A stretch of DNA of 64,000 bases from Streptomyces sp. ISL-100 (GTDB lineage Bacteria > Actinomycetota > Actinomycetes > Streptomycetales > Streptomycetaceae), in assembly GCF_018614615.1 (NCBI RefSeq), contig NZ_JAGGOK010000029.1, positions 1-64,000 on the forward strand, in the 5' to 3' direction. The notes beneath the pieces were generated by a model. That model searched no databases. It saw only the letters and a list, made by a program, of their open reading frames with translations, and was not told the DNA's origin. This document shows positions 24,686-33,255 of the stretch, in pieces (position 1 is the stretch's first letter; each line of letters begins with the position of its first letter). Both the position numbers and the translations under genes were made by a program.

Positions 24686-26593
24686 GTGAACTCCACTCCC
24701 GCACCCGATGCGTCCGAGGCCGAAGACCGTCCCGCCGTCCACGAGCGACGACAGGGCGGTACGCACGGCCGTCTCGTGGTCGACGAGGCCAAGGTGCCCC
24801 GGCAGAAGGGCAGCGCCCACGGGGAGCCGCGCACGCCGGGGCCAGGCGCACGCCCGCAGGCATCGGGCACGGCCGCGGACCTTCTCGACCACCCCGACCC
24901 GCATACTGCGGCGGAGGCAGCAGCCGTCGAAAACCTGCTGCGCTGCTGGGTCCGGGAGAACGACCTCACCCGTCCCCTGGGCCCCACCCTGCGCATCCCG
25001 CTCGACGCCAGCGGCACCGCGCTGCTCGTCCCCGTCCGCTACTGGTCATCCACCGGATGGCACCGCTTCGGCATGCCGGCGCTGGAAGGCGGACCGCAGG
25101 GCGCCCCTTCCGCCGACGCCGTCACAGTCGCCGCCCTCCTCGGCCGCGAGGCCGGGCAGCGCGAAGGCGCGGACCTGGTCGGCCGGGTCGCCGACTCGGT
25201 GCGGCGCACCGCCGCGTTCATCGCCGAGCGGCGCCGGCACCCCGGCCCCGCGGCAGAGGCGGACCTGTTCCTCAGCGCGGAACAGTCCCTTCTCCTCGGG
25301 CATCCCCTGCACCCCACGCCCAAGAGCCGAGAGGGTCTCTCCGAGGCCGAAGCGCACCTGTACTCACCCGAGTTGCACGGCTCCTTTCCGCTGCAGTGGA
25401 TGGCTGTAGACCGGTCCGTACTGGCCGAGGACTCGGCCTGGACCGAACGCGGCCGCGCCGTCTCCGTCGAGCAGCTCGTCGTCCGGCTGGCCGACGGCCT
25501 CCCGGTGCCCGACCACACGGTGCCCTTGCCCCTCCACCCGTGGCAGGCCCGCGAGCTGACGCACCGGCCTGCCGTCGCTGCGCTCCTGGAGCAAGGTCTC
25601 CTCCACGACCTCGGCCCGCACGGCGCCCCGTGGCACCCCACCTCCTCCGTCCGCACCGTGCACCGCCCCGGTTCGCCCGCCATGCTCAAGCTCTCGCTCG
25701 GCGTACGCATCACCAACTCCCGTCGTGAAAACCTCCGCAAGGAACTCCACCGCGGCGTCGAAGTCCACCGGCTGCTGCGCGGCGGGCTGGCCGAGGAGTG
25801 GCAGTCCGCCCACCCCGGCTTCGACGTCATCCGCGACCCGGCGTGGCTCGCCGTCGACACGACCGACGGCGAACCGATCCCCGGCCTCGACGCCCTGCTG
25901 CGCCACAACCCGTTCGGTCCCGGCGACGACGCCGTCTGCATCGCGGGACTCACCGCCCCGCGCCCCTGGCCGGGCCGCACCGGCATGCACTCCCGAATCG
26001 CCGAAGTCGTCGCCCGGCTCGCCGCCCGGACCGGCCGGCCCACCGGAGCCGTCGCCGCCGAGTGGTTCCTGCGCTACCTCGACCACGTCGTACGCCCGGT
26101 GCTCTGGCTGGACGGCACGGCAGGGGTCGCGCTGGAGGCCCATCAGCAGAACACCCTGGTCCTCCTCGACCCCGACGGCTGGCCCGTCGGCGGCCGCTAC
26201 CGCGACAACCAGGGCTACTACTTCCGCGAATCCCACCGCGCCGAACTCGAACGCCGCCTTCCCGGCATCGGCGCCACCAGCGACACTTTCGTTCCCGACG
26301 ACGTCACCGACGAACGCTTCGCCTACTACCTCGGCATCAACAACGTCTTCGGCCTGATCGGGGCGTTCGGTGCCCAGCGGCTGGCCGACGAGCGTGTCCT
26401 GATCGCCGCCTTCCGCCAGTTCCTCGCGAAGAACAGCGCCCTCGGCTCTTCGCTCCCCACCCAGCTCCTGGAGAGCCGCAGCCTCCGCTGCAAGGCCAAC
26501 CTGCTCACCCGGCTGCACGGCCTCGACGAGCTCGAAGGCCCGGTCGACACCCAGTCCGTCTACGTCACCATCGCCAACCCCCTTCGCACCTGA
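24686..26593 (+). CDS. IucA/IucC-family siderophore synthetase (first)
   Basis: 635 aa NRPS-independent siderophore (NIS) synthetase, which adenylates a carboxylate (usually citrate) and condenses it with an amine. N-terminal 85 residues are low-complexity and acidic/basic, an extension beyond the family. Family motifs: HPTPKSREGL, LPLHPWQ, APWHPTSSVRTVHRP with KLSLGVRITNSRR, EAHQQNTLVLLD and GRYRDNQGYY. The C-terminal FhuF-like part is present. It is 29 nt after the aminotransferase. Which synthetase type (A, B or C) cannot be settled by eye. Confidence 0.9.
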   Translation: MNSTPAPDASEAEDRPAVHERRQGGTHGRLVVDEAKVPRQKGSAHGEPRTPGPGARPQASGTAADLLDHPDPHTAAEAAAVENLLRCWVRENDLTRPLGPTLRIPLDASGTALLVPVRYWSSTGWHRFGMPALEGGPQGAPSADAVTVAALLGREAGQREGADLVGRVADSVRRTAAFIAERRRHPGPAAEADLFLSAEQSLLLGHPLHPTPKSREGLSEAEAHLYSPELHGSFPLQWMAVDRSVLAEDSAWTERGRAVSVEQLVVRLADGLPVPDHTVPLPLHPWQARELTHRPAVAALLEQGLLHDLGPHGAPWHPTSSVRTVHRPGSPAMLKLSLGVRITNSRRENLRKELHRGVEVHRLLRGGLAEEWQSAHPGFDVIRDPAWLAVDTTDGEPIPGLDALLRHNPFGPGDDAVCIAGLTAPRPWPGRTGMHSRIAEVVARLAARTGRPTGAVAAEWFLRYLDHVVRPVLWLDGTAGVALEAHQQNTLVLLDPDGWPVGGRYRDNQGYYFRESHRAELERRLPGIGATSDTFVPDDVTDERFAYYLGINNVFGLIGAFGAQRLADERVLIAAFRQFLAKNSALGSSLPTQLLESRSLRCKANLLTRLHGLDELEGPVDTQSVYVTIANPLRT

Positions 26594-26633
26594 AGGAACA
26601 TGTCCCACCCGAACTGCTGAGAGGAGCGTCGCC

Positions 26634-27359
26634 GTGCCTCCCGCCGATGCGAGCACCGACGCAGGAACCAACTCCGCTCCCCGCGCCGGATCCAGCACCG
26701 AGGACACCCTCGACCTGCGGCTCACTGAAGAGCTCATCGCGCTCTTCGGCGACGACGGCCCGGTGACCGGCCCCCGGGCCGCCGGCGACGACCTCCTCGA
26801 CACCCCCGCCGACTGGGGTCCCGTCACCACCTCCGGCGGCGTCTTCCAGCTCGTTCCCGTACGCATCGAGCGGGACCTGCCGCTCATCAGCAGGTGGATG
26901 AACGATCCGGCTGTCGCCGCCTTCTGGGAACTGGCGGGTCCGCAAGAGGTCACTGCCGCCCACCTGCGCACCCAGGTCGACGGCGACGGCCGCAGCGCAC
27001 CCTGCCTCGGCGTACTGGCCGGCGTACCCATGAGCTACTGGGAGATCTACCGCGCCGACCTCGACCCACTGGCCCGCCACTACCCGGCCCGCCCTCACGA
27101 CACCGGCATCCACCTCCTCGTCGGCGGCGTGGCCGACCGCGGCCGCGGCCTCGGCACCACCCTCCTGCGAGCCGTCGCCGACCTCGTACTCGACAGGCGT
27201 CCCCTTTGCGCACGCGTCGTCGCCGAACCGGACCTGCGCAACACCCCCTCCGTCTCGGCCTTCCTCCGGGCCGGCTTCCGCTTCTCTGCCGAACTCGACC
27301 TCCCCGACAAGCGAGCCGCGCTCATGGTCCGCGACCGCGCCCTGCGAAACCTGCTGTGA
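26634..27359 (+). CDS. IucB/RhbD-like N-acyltransferase
   Basis: 241 aa GNAT-fold enzyme. A 70-residue variable N-terminus precedes the acyltransferase core: QLVPVRIERDLPLISRWMNDPAVAAFWE and PMSYWEIYRADLDPLARHYP are typical of the siderophore acetyltransferases IucB, RhbD and AlcB; GRGLGTTLLRAVADLVL is the acyl-CoA loop. In aerobactin and rhizobactin these enzymes acylate an N-hydroxylated amine, but no hydroxylase gene is present here, so the substrate may be an unmodified amine. Third gene of the NIS operon, GTG start after GAGAGGAG. Confidence 0.85.
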   Translation: MPPADASTDAGTNSAPRAGSSTEDTLDLRLTEELIALFGDDGPVTGPRAAGDDLLDTPADWGPVTTSGGVFQLVPVRIERDLPLISRWMNDPAVAAFWELAGPQEVTAAHLRTQVDGDGRSAPCLGVLAGVPMSYWEIYRADLDPLARHYPARPHDTGIHLLVGGVADRGRGLGTTLLRAVADLVLDRRPLCARVVAEPDLRNTPSVSAFLRAGFRFSAELDLPDKRAALMVRDRALRNLL

Positions 27360-27419
27360 ACAACCCGCTACTTCTCATACACCGCTCGACCCGAATGGGT
27401 TCCACCCCGAGGAGTCCCC

Positions 27420-29285
27420 GTGCCGAAGCCCGCCGTCGCCCATGACTTCGAGGACCCGCTCCCGTTGCCGGTTCCGCCCGGACTGAAACCGGGCACCTGG
27501 GAGCCGGCAGCCCGCCGCCTCCTCGCCAAGATGCTCGGCGAGTTCGCGTACGAGGAGATCATCGAGCCCGTCCCGCCGCCCGCCGGCGACCGTCACACCC
27601 TCCCGCTCGACGACGGCGGCACACTCTCCTTCCGGGCGGTTCGCGGCGCCTACGGCAGCTGGCGCGTGAACCCGGAAACGATCGAACTGCACGAGCGCGA
27701 CTCCCAAGCCGACGCGGACGCCGGCGCCGGTGACGACGCCCCGGCCGAAGGCCGCCCCTTCGGCGACCCCCTCCGGTTCCTGGTCCTCGCCCGCCGCCTC
27801 CTCGCCCTCGACGGCGCCACCCTCGGCCACCTCATCCGCGAGCTGAGCGCCACCCTGGCCGCCGACGCCCGCCTCGACCACACCGCCGTGTCCGCGGCGC
27901 ACCTCGCCGACCTCGGGTACGCGGAGCTCGAAGGGCACCAGACCGGCCACCCCTGGCTCGTCCTCAACAAGGGCCGCCTCGGCTTCTCCGCCACCGACAC
28001 CGCCCGCTGGGCCCCCGAAGCCCGTACACCGGCCAGGCTTCCCTGGATCGCGGTCAGCACCGAGCTCGCGGGCTACCGCGGAGTCTCCTTACTGGCCACG
28101 CCCGATCGCCTCTACGCACGCGAACTCGATGTCGCCACCCGCGAGTCGTTCGCCGCCGCACTCCTCGCCCGCGGTCTGGACCCCGAGCGTTACCTCTATC
28201 TGCCCGTGCACCCCTGGCAGTGGAATGAAGTGGTTCTGCCGCTCTTCGCCCCCGCCGTCGCCCAGGGCGCCATCGTGCCGCTCCCCACCGACGGCGACGT
28301 ACGGCTGCCGCAGCAGTCCATCCGTACGTTCCTCAATACGAGCCGTCCCGACCGGCACACGGTGAAGCTGCCGCTCGCCGTCCTGAACACGCTCGTATGG
28401 CGAGGACTACCCACCGAGCGCACCCTGGCGGCGCCCGCCGTCACCGCCTGGGTGCACGGACTGCGGGACGCCGACCCCTTCCTGCGTGACGAGTGCGGGG
28501 TGATCCTCCTCGGCGAGGTCGCGTCCGTCGCGGTCGAACACCCCCTTTACGACGGCCTCCCGGAGGTCCCGTACCAGTACAGAGAGCTCCTGGGGGCCAT
28601 CTGGCGCGAGCCGCTCACGGGCAGGCTGGCCCCCGGAGAGCGCGCCCGCACGCTGGCATCCCTCCTGCACACGGACTCCGAAGGACGGGCCTTCACAGCG
28701 GAACTCGTCGCCCGCTCCGGCCTCGCGCCCGCCGTATGGCTGCGACGGCTCTTCACCGCGCTGCTGCCTCCGCTGCTGCACTTCCTGTACCGCTTCGGCA
28801 CCGTCTTCTCCCCGCACGGCGAGAACGCCATCGTTGTCTTCGACGACCACGACATCCCGGTCCGTCTCGCGATCAAGGACTTCGTCGACGACGTGAACGT
28901 GAGCGCACAGAGGCTCCCCGAGCACGACTCCATGCCCGACGACGTGCGCGAGGTCCTGCTGACCGAGCCTCCAGCCTTTCTCACGCAGTTCATCCATTCC
29001 GGCCTGTTCGTCGGTGTGTTCCGCTATCTGGCGCCCCTTTGCGAAGATCAACTGGGCGTCCCCGAGAATGAGTTCTGGTCACTCGTACGGGCTGAAATCC
29101 TGCGGCACCAGGCCCGCTTCCCGGAGCTCAAGGACCGGTACGAGATCTTCGACCTGCTCACCCCGCGGATCGAGCGCCTGTGCCTGAACCGCAATCGTCT
29201 GCACCTCGACGGCTATCGCGACCGCCCCAGCCGCCCGCACGCCGCGGTGCACGGCACCGTCCCCAACCCTCTCCACCTGTCCTGA
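27420..29285 (+). CDS. IucA/IucC-family siderophore synthetase (second), contains a TTA codon
   Basis: 621 aa NIS synthetase. Motifs: GHQTGHPWLVLNKGRLGFS, LPVHPWQWNEVVLPLF, QQSIRTFLNTSRPDRHTVKLPL, and SPHGENAIVVFDDHDIPVRLAIKDF, the last typical of IucC/RhbF/AlcC-like enzymes. Codon 224 (28089-28091) is TTA, so full translation should need the bldA leucyl-tRNA. Last gene of the operon. With the first synthetase it would build a two-armed product around a carboxylate core. No exporter or uptake gene follows; a helicase gene starts 57 nt on. Confidence 0.9.
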   Translation: MPKPAVAHDFEDPLPLPVPPGLKPGTWEPAARRLLAKMLGEFAYEEIIEPVPPPAGDRHTLPLDDGGTLSFRAVRGAYGSWRVNPETIELHERDSQADADAGAGDDAPAEGRPFGDPLRFLVLARRLLALDGATLGHLIRELSATLAADARLDHTAVSAAHLADLGYAELEGHQTGHPWLVLNKGRLGFSATDTARWAPEARTPARLPWIAVSTELAGYRGVSLLATPDRLYARELDVATRESFAAALLARGLDPERYLYLPVHPWQWNEVVLPLFAPAVAQGAIVPLPTDGDVRLPQQSIRTFLNTSRPDRHTVKLPLAVLNTLVWRGLPTERTLAAPAVTAWVHGLRDADPFLRDECGVILLGEVASVAVEHPLYDGLPEVPYQYRELLGAIWREPLTGRLAPGERARTLASLLHTDSEGRAFTAELVARSGLAPAVWLRRLFTALLPPLLHFLYRFGTVFSPHGENAIVVFDDHDIPVRLAIKDFVDDVNVSAQRLPEHDSMPDDVREVLLTEPPAFLTQFIHSGLFVGVFRYLAPLCEDQLGVPENEFWSLVRAEILRHQARFPELKDRYEIFDLLTPRIERLCLNRNRLHLDGYRDRPSRPHAAVHGTVPNPLHLS

Positions 29286-29341
29286 TGCGCTCGCCTGGTG
29301 TGACCCGGGTTGTCAGTGGTGCCCCGTAGGCTGGACGGGCT

Positions 29342-31312
29342 ATGACGAAGCCCTCACTCCCCGAGCTCCTCCATGCCGCCGTCACCGCCGTCGGCGGCAC
29401 GGAGCGGCCCGGCCAGGTCGCCATGACCGAGGCCGTGGCCGGAGCCATCGACGACAATGCCCACCTGCTCGTCCAGGCCGGCACCGGCACCGGAAAGTCA
29501 CTCGGCTATCTGGTGCCGGCCCTGGCCCACGGCGAGCGCGTCGTCGTGGCGACGGCGACCCTGGCCCTGCAGCGCCAGCTCGTGGAGCGTGATCTTCCGC
29601 GTACGGTCGAGGCGCTGCATCCGCTGCTGCGCCGGCGCCCCGAGTTCGCCATGCTCAAGGGGCGGTCGAACTATCTCTGCCTGCACCGGCTCCACGAGGG
29701 CGTACCGCAGGAAGAGGAGGACGGCCTTTTTGACCAGTTCGAGGCTGCCGCTCCGACCAGCAAGCTCGGCAAGGATCTGCTGCGCATGCGCGACTGGGCG
29801 GACGAGACGGAGACGGGCGACCGCGACGATCTCACCCCCGGTGTCTCCGACCGCGCCTGGGGCCAGGTCTCCGTCTCCTCGCGCGAGTGTCTGGGCGCGT
29901 CGAAGTGCGCGTACGGAGCGGAGTGCTTCGCCGAGGCGGCCCGCGAGCGGGCGAAGCTCGCCGATGTCGTCGTGACCAACCACGCCCTCCTCGCCATCGA
30001 CGCCATCGAGGGCGCCCCCGTGCTCCCGCAGCACGAGGTCCTGATCGTCGACGAGGCCCATGAGCTGGTCTCACGGGTGACCGGTGTCGCGACCGGTGAG
30101 CTCAGCCCCGGGCAGGTGAACCGGGCCGTCCGCCGGGCAGCCAAGCTGGTCAACGAGAAGGTTGCCGACGCTCTCCAGACAGCCGCGGAGTCCTTCGAGC
30201 GGCTGATGGAGCTCGCACTTCCCGGGCGGCTCGAAGAGATCCCGGAGGATCTCGGGTACGCCATCATGGCGCTGCGTGACGCCGCCCGTAACGTCATCTC
30301 GGCCATCGGCTCGACCCGCGACAAGTCCGTCCAGGACGAGGATGCGGTGCGCAAGCAGGCACTCGCGGCGGTCGAAAGCATCCACGGTGTCGCGGAGCGG
30401 ATCGCCAACGGTTCCGAGTACGACGTCGTCTGGTGCGAGCGGCACGACCGTTACGGGGCCTCCCTGCGCGTCGCCCCGCTCTCCGTATCGGGGCTGCTGC
30501 GCGAGAAGCTGTTCAGCGAGCGTTCCGTCGTCCTGACGTCTGCCACGCTCAAGCTGGGCGGGGACTTCAACGGCGTGGGGTCCTCGCTCGGGCTGTCGCC
30601 GGAGGGCACGACGGGGGACGACGTCCCCGTCTGGAAGGGCCTGGACGTCGGCTCGCCCTTCGACTACCCGAAGCAGGGAATTCTGTACGTCGCCCGGCAG
30701 CTCGCCACGCCGGGCCGCCAGGGTTCGCGCGGCGACATGATGGACGAACTCGCCGAACTGGTCGAGGCTGCCGGAGGCCGCACGCTGGGGCTTTTCTCCT
30801 CCATGCGGGCGGCGAAAGAGGCGGCCGAGGAACTGCGCGGCAGGCTCGACATGCCGATCCTGCTCCAGGGCGAGGAAACGCTTGGTGAGCTGATCAAGTC
30901 ATTCGCGGCGGACCCGAAGACGTGTCTCTTCGGCACGCTCTCGCTCTGGCAGGGCGTCGATGTGCCCGGGCCGAGCTGCCAGCTCGTCGTCATGGACCGG
31001 ATTCCCTTCCCCCGGCCCGACGACCCGCTGATGAGCGCCCGGCAGAAGGCGGTCGAGGAGGCCGGCGGCAACGGCTTCATGGCCGTCGCAGCCACGCATG
31101 CGGCGCTCTTGATGGCTCAGGGCGCGGGACGGCTCGTACGGGCCATGGGGGACCGCGGTGTCGTCGCCGTACTCGACCCGAGGCTGGCCAATGCCCGCTA
31201 CGGCAGCTACCTGCGGGCGTCCCTGCCGGACTTCTGGTACACCACGGACCGTAATCAGGTACGCCGCTCCCTCGCCGCGATCAATGCCAAGGCGGAGGCC
31301 GACGGAGAGTAG
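29342..31312 (+). CDS. DinG/XPD-like ATP-dependent DNA helicase
   Basis: 656 aa superfamily 2 helicase. Motif I AGTGTGKSLGYL at residues 46-57, DEAH box VDEAHE (near 237), and C-terminal motif V/VI region QGVDVPGPSCQLVVMDRIPFPRP with QGAGRLVRAMGDRG. Four Cys between motifs I and II (in NYLCLH, RECLG, SKCAYG, AECF) match the iron-sulfur cluster of XPD/DinG. Convergent with lexA. Likely repair or R-loop helicase; no SOS box seen before it. Confidence 0.88.
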   Translation: MTKPSLPELLHAAVTAVGGTERPGQVAMTEAVAGAIDDNAHLLVQAGTGTGKSLGYLVPALAHGERVVVATATLALQRQLVERDLPRTVEALHPLLRRRPEFAMLKGRSNYLCLHRLHEGVPQEEEDGLFDQFEAAAPTSKLGKDLLRMRDWADETETGDRDDLTPGVSDRAWGQVSVSSRECLGASKCAYGAECFAEAARERAKLADVVVTNHALLAIDAIEGAPVLPQHEVLIVDEAHELVSRVTGVATGELSPGQVNRAVRRAAKLVNEKVADALQTAAESFERLMELALPGRLEEIPEDLGYAIMALRDAARNVISAIGSTRDKSVQDEDAVRKQALAAVESIHGVAERIANGSEYDVVWCERHDRYGASLRVAPLSVSGLLREKLFSERSVVLTSATLKLGGDFNGVGSSLGLSPEGTTGDDVPVWKGLDVGSPFDYPKQGILYVARQLATPGRQGSRGDMMDELAELVEAAGGRTLGLFSSMRAAKEAAEELRGRLDMPILLQGEETLGELIKSFAADPKTCLFGTLSLWQGVDVPGPSCQLVVMDRIPFPRPDDPLMSARQKAVEEAGGNGFMAVAATHAALLMAQGAGRLVRAMGDRGVVAVLDPRLANARYGSYLRASLPDFWYTTDRNQVRRSLAAINAKAEADGE

Positions 31313-31336
31313 GGCCGCTCAGCCGCGAGAAGCAGC

Positions 31337-31373
31337 GAGCCCCTGGAACCGGCGCAGTGGGTTCCAGGGGCTC
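31337..31373. terminator. bidirectional terminator between helicase and lexA
   Basis: Perfect 14-bp stem, GAGCCCCTGGAACC at 31337-31350 with its complement at 31360-31373, loop of 9 nt, followed by a T-rich stretch (TCGGTCTTT) on the plus strand. Confidence 0.88.
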
Positions 31374-31401
31374 GGTCTTTGGCTGGCGGGCCCGACGGGG
31401 G

Positions 31402-32187
31402 TCACACCCGCCGCAGCACCGCCACGACCTTGCCGAGGATCGTCGCCTCGTCGCCGGGGATCGGCTGGTAGGCGGCGTTGTGCGGGAGCAGCCATACGTG
31501 GCCGTCCTCGCGCTTGAACCGCTTCACCGTGGCCTCACCGTCGAGCATCGCGGCCACGATGTCGCCGTTCTCGGCGACCGGCTGGCGGCGTACCGTCACC
31601 CAGTCGCCGTCACAGATCGCCGCCTCGATCATCGAGTCACCGACGACCTTGAGGACGAAGAGCTCGCCATCGCCCACGAGCTGCCGGGGGAGCGGAAAGA
31701 CGTCCTCGACCGACTCCTCGGCGAGGATGGGTCCGCCGGCCGCGATCCGGCCGACGAGCGGGACGTACGACGCGGCAGGCTTGCCGGCCGTGTCGGTGGG
31801 CTGGCTGCTCGGCTGGTCCGAGCCCCGCACCTCGTACGCCCGGGGACGGTGCGGGTCACGGCGCAGGAAGCCCTTGCGCTCGAGGGCCATCAGCTGATGG
31901 GCCACGGAAGAGGTGCTGGAGAGGCCCACCGCCTGACCGATCTCGCGCATGGACGGCGGGTATCCTCGCCGTTGCACCGAGTCCCTGATGACCTCGATGA
32001 CTCGTCGCTGCCGATCAGTGAGGCCGGAACTGTCCGCCCGGATTCCTGGAGGTCGGCCGGGCAGCGAACGCGAGGGCTTGGGGCCCTCAGGATTTGTGGC
32101 TGCTTCATTCATGGCATGCACCGGCTCGAGTCGGCTCTGGGATCGGTCCTGGGCAGTGATAGTTGCACTGTCAGCGGTGGTGGTCAC
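31402..32187 (-). CDS. lexA: SOS repressor LexA
   Basis: 261 aa. Winged-helix DNA-binding domain: [36 protein letters not shown]... (near residues 55-110). Autocleavage domain: cleavage bond Ala-Gly in [10 protein letters not shown], catalytic Ser in [11 protein letters not shown], Lys in GEATVKRFK. Compared with E. coli LexA (202 aa) it has a 50-residue N-terminal extension; the GTG at 32187 follows GAGAGGGG. A LexA-like operator lies about 70 nt upstream, so it is autoregulated. Confidence 0.95.
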   Translation of the reverse strand: MTTTADSATITAQDRSQSRLEPVHAMNEAATNPEGPKPSRSLPGRPPGIRADSSGLTDRQRRVIEVIRDSVQRRGYPPSMREIGQAVGLSSTSSVAHQLMALERKGFLRRDPHRPRAYEVRGSDQPSSQPTDTAGKPAASYVPLVGRIAAGGPILAEESVEDVFPLPRQLVGDGELFVLKVVGDSMIEAAICDGDWVTVRRQPVAENGDIVAAMLDGEATVKRFKREDGHVWLLPHNAAYQPIPGDEATILGKVVAVLRRV

Positions 32188-32253
32188 GTCGGCCCCTCTC
32201 GAGATTGTCTCTCTCCCTGGCTGGACAACGGTAGTTGCTTTCGAAAGGTTGCG

Positions 32254-32269
32254 CCAAACACACGTTCGA
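32254..32269. promoter_or_regulatory. putative LexA SOS box of lexA
   Basis: CCAAACACACGTTCGA matches the actinobacterial SOS box TCGAAC-N4-GTTCGA at 10 of 12 positions: right half perfect, left half with two changes. It lies 67-82 nt upstream of the lexA start. Confidence 0.65.
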
Positions 32270-32454
32270 GTGAAAAACCGCAGAATGCCTTTCTCGAACG
32301 CGCAGTGAGGTGTATGAGGGGCCGTTTTGAGCCGAATGGCAATTCGGGCCATTACGGTAACCTTCGCGGCTGAGCCGAGGGGTGGCGGGGGTGTCGTCAG
32401 CGTGTCGCCGCACGGCCGGCGCCGCGACACGCGCGGAGAGTTAAAAGCGCCCAG

Positions 32455-32470
32455 ACCCAAGATCTAGTGG
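32455..32470. promoter_or_regulatory. NrdR box 1
   Basis: ACCCAAGATCTAGTGG agrees with 12 of 16 positions of the NrdR consensus acaCwAtATaTwGtgt (consensus from memory). Its centre is exactly 31 bp from that of box 2, the three-turn spacing typical of tandem NrdR boxes. Confidence 0.7.
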
Positions 32471-32485
32471 TCACATGGCCGCGGC

Positions 32486-32501
32486 CACCCACATGTGGGT
32501 C
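32486..32501. promoter_or_regulatory. NrdR box 2 with 14-bp perfect palindrome
   Basis: The core ACCCACATGTGGGT (32487-32500) is a perfect palindrome. It keeps the C-A-AT-T-G core of the NrdR consensus but is less typical than box 1. It lies about 112 nt before the nrdR start. Confidence 0.6.
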
Positions 32502-32612
32502 CCCAGTGCCATCAGGAGCCCCACGATCCCCTATGCTTGGGGCTGCTTCGGAGGGCCCCAGGTGGGGTCGGCCGAGGCTATTCAGTCGTGCTGTGAGGGA
32601 GGGTTGGGATCC

Positions 32613-33131
32613 ATGCACTGCCCCTTCTGCAGGCACCCCGACAGTCGCGTCGTCGACAGTCGCACCACCGACGACGGAACGTCGATCCGCAGGCGCCGTC
32701 AGTGCCCCGACTGCTCCCGCCGTTTCACCACGGTGGAGACCGCCTCACTGATGGTGATCAAGCGCAGCGGAGTCACCGAGCCCTTCAGCCGTACCAAGGT
32801 CATCTCCGGCGTGCGCAAGGCATGCCAGGGGCGACCGGTCACCGAGGACGCCCTCGCCAAGCTCGGCCAGCGGGTCGAAGAGGCGCTGCGCTCCACCGGA
32901 AGCGCCGAGCTGACCACCCACGACGTGGGGCTGGCCATACTCGGCCCGTTGCGGGAACTCGATCTTGTCGCGTACCTGCGCTTCGCATCCGTGTACCGGG
33001 CGTTCGATTCGCTCGAAGACTTTGAGGCCGCCATCGCGGAGCTCCGCGAAGAGCGGCCGCCCGCAAGTGATTGTGGCTGCGGTCCCGGCGTGACCCCTGA
33101 GGTCCCTGCGCCCGCCGCTGCCGCCGACTGA
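32613..33131 (+). CDS. nrdR: ribonucleotide reductase repressor NrdR
   Basis: 172 aa. N-terminal zinc ribbon [17 protein letters not shown] with the second Cys pair in [12 protein letters not shown], then an ATP-cone domain ([24 protein letters not shown]). It binds ATP/dATP and represses RNR genes. ATG 32613 follows GGGAGGG and puts the zinc ribbon at residue 1, as in all NrdR. Upstream of nrdJ by 124 nt; the pair forms the nrdRJ operon of streptomycetes. The C-terminal 25 residues are an extra Cys/Pro/Ala tail. Confidence 0.95.
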   Translation: MHCPFCRHPDSRVVDSRTTDDGTSIRRRRQCPDCSRRFTTVETASLMVIKRSGVTEPFSRTKVISGVRKACQGRPVTEDALAKLGQRVEEALRSTGSAELTTHDVGLAILGPLRELDLVAYLRFASVYRAFDSLEDFEAAIAELREERPPASDCGCGPGVTPEVPAPAAAAD

Positions 33132-33255
33132 CCGACCGGCGGAAAAGCAGACCTGCTCCGGCCGCTTTTTGCGGCGTCCGGAACATCAGACACACAGCGT
33201 GCCCCGGGAAGAACTGGGCACGTCAGAGCGTTTTTGTACGTATATGGGAGGCGGC

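Larger units (their letters stand above)
32188..32612. other. divergent lexA / nrdR promoter region
   Basis: 425 bp without a gene. It carries a LexA-type operator (32254-32269) on the lexA side and two NrdR-type boxes (32455-32470, 32486-32501) on the nrdR side. The stretch 32225-32310 is clearly more A/T-rich than the coding flanks. No cobalamin riboswitch pattern was seen. Confidence 0.7.

Noticed and set aside
33132..33255. cobalamin riboswitch before nrdJ
   Set aside because: The 124-bp gap is too short and lacks the B12-box; regulation by NrdR boxes upstream is enough.
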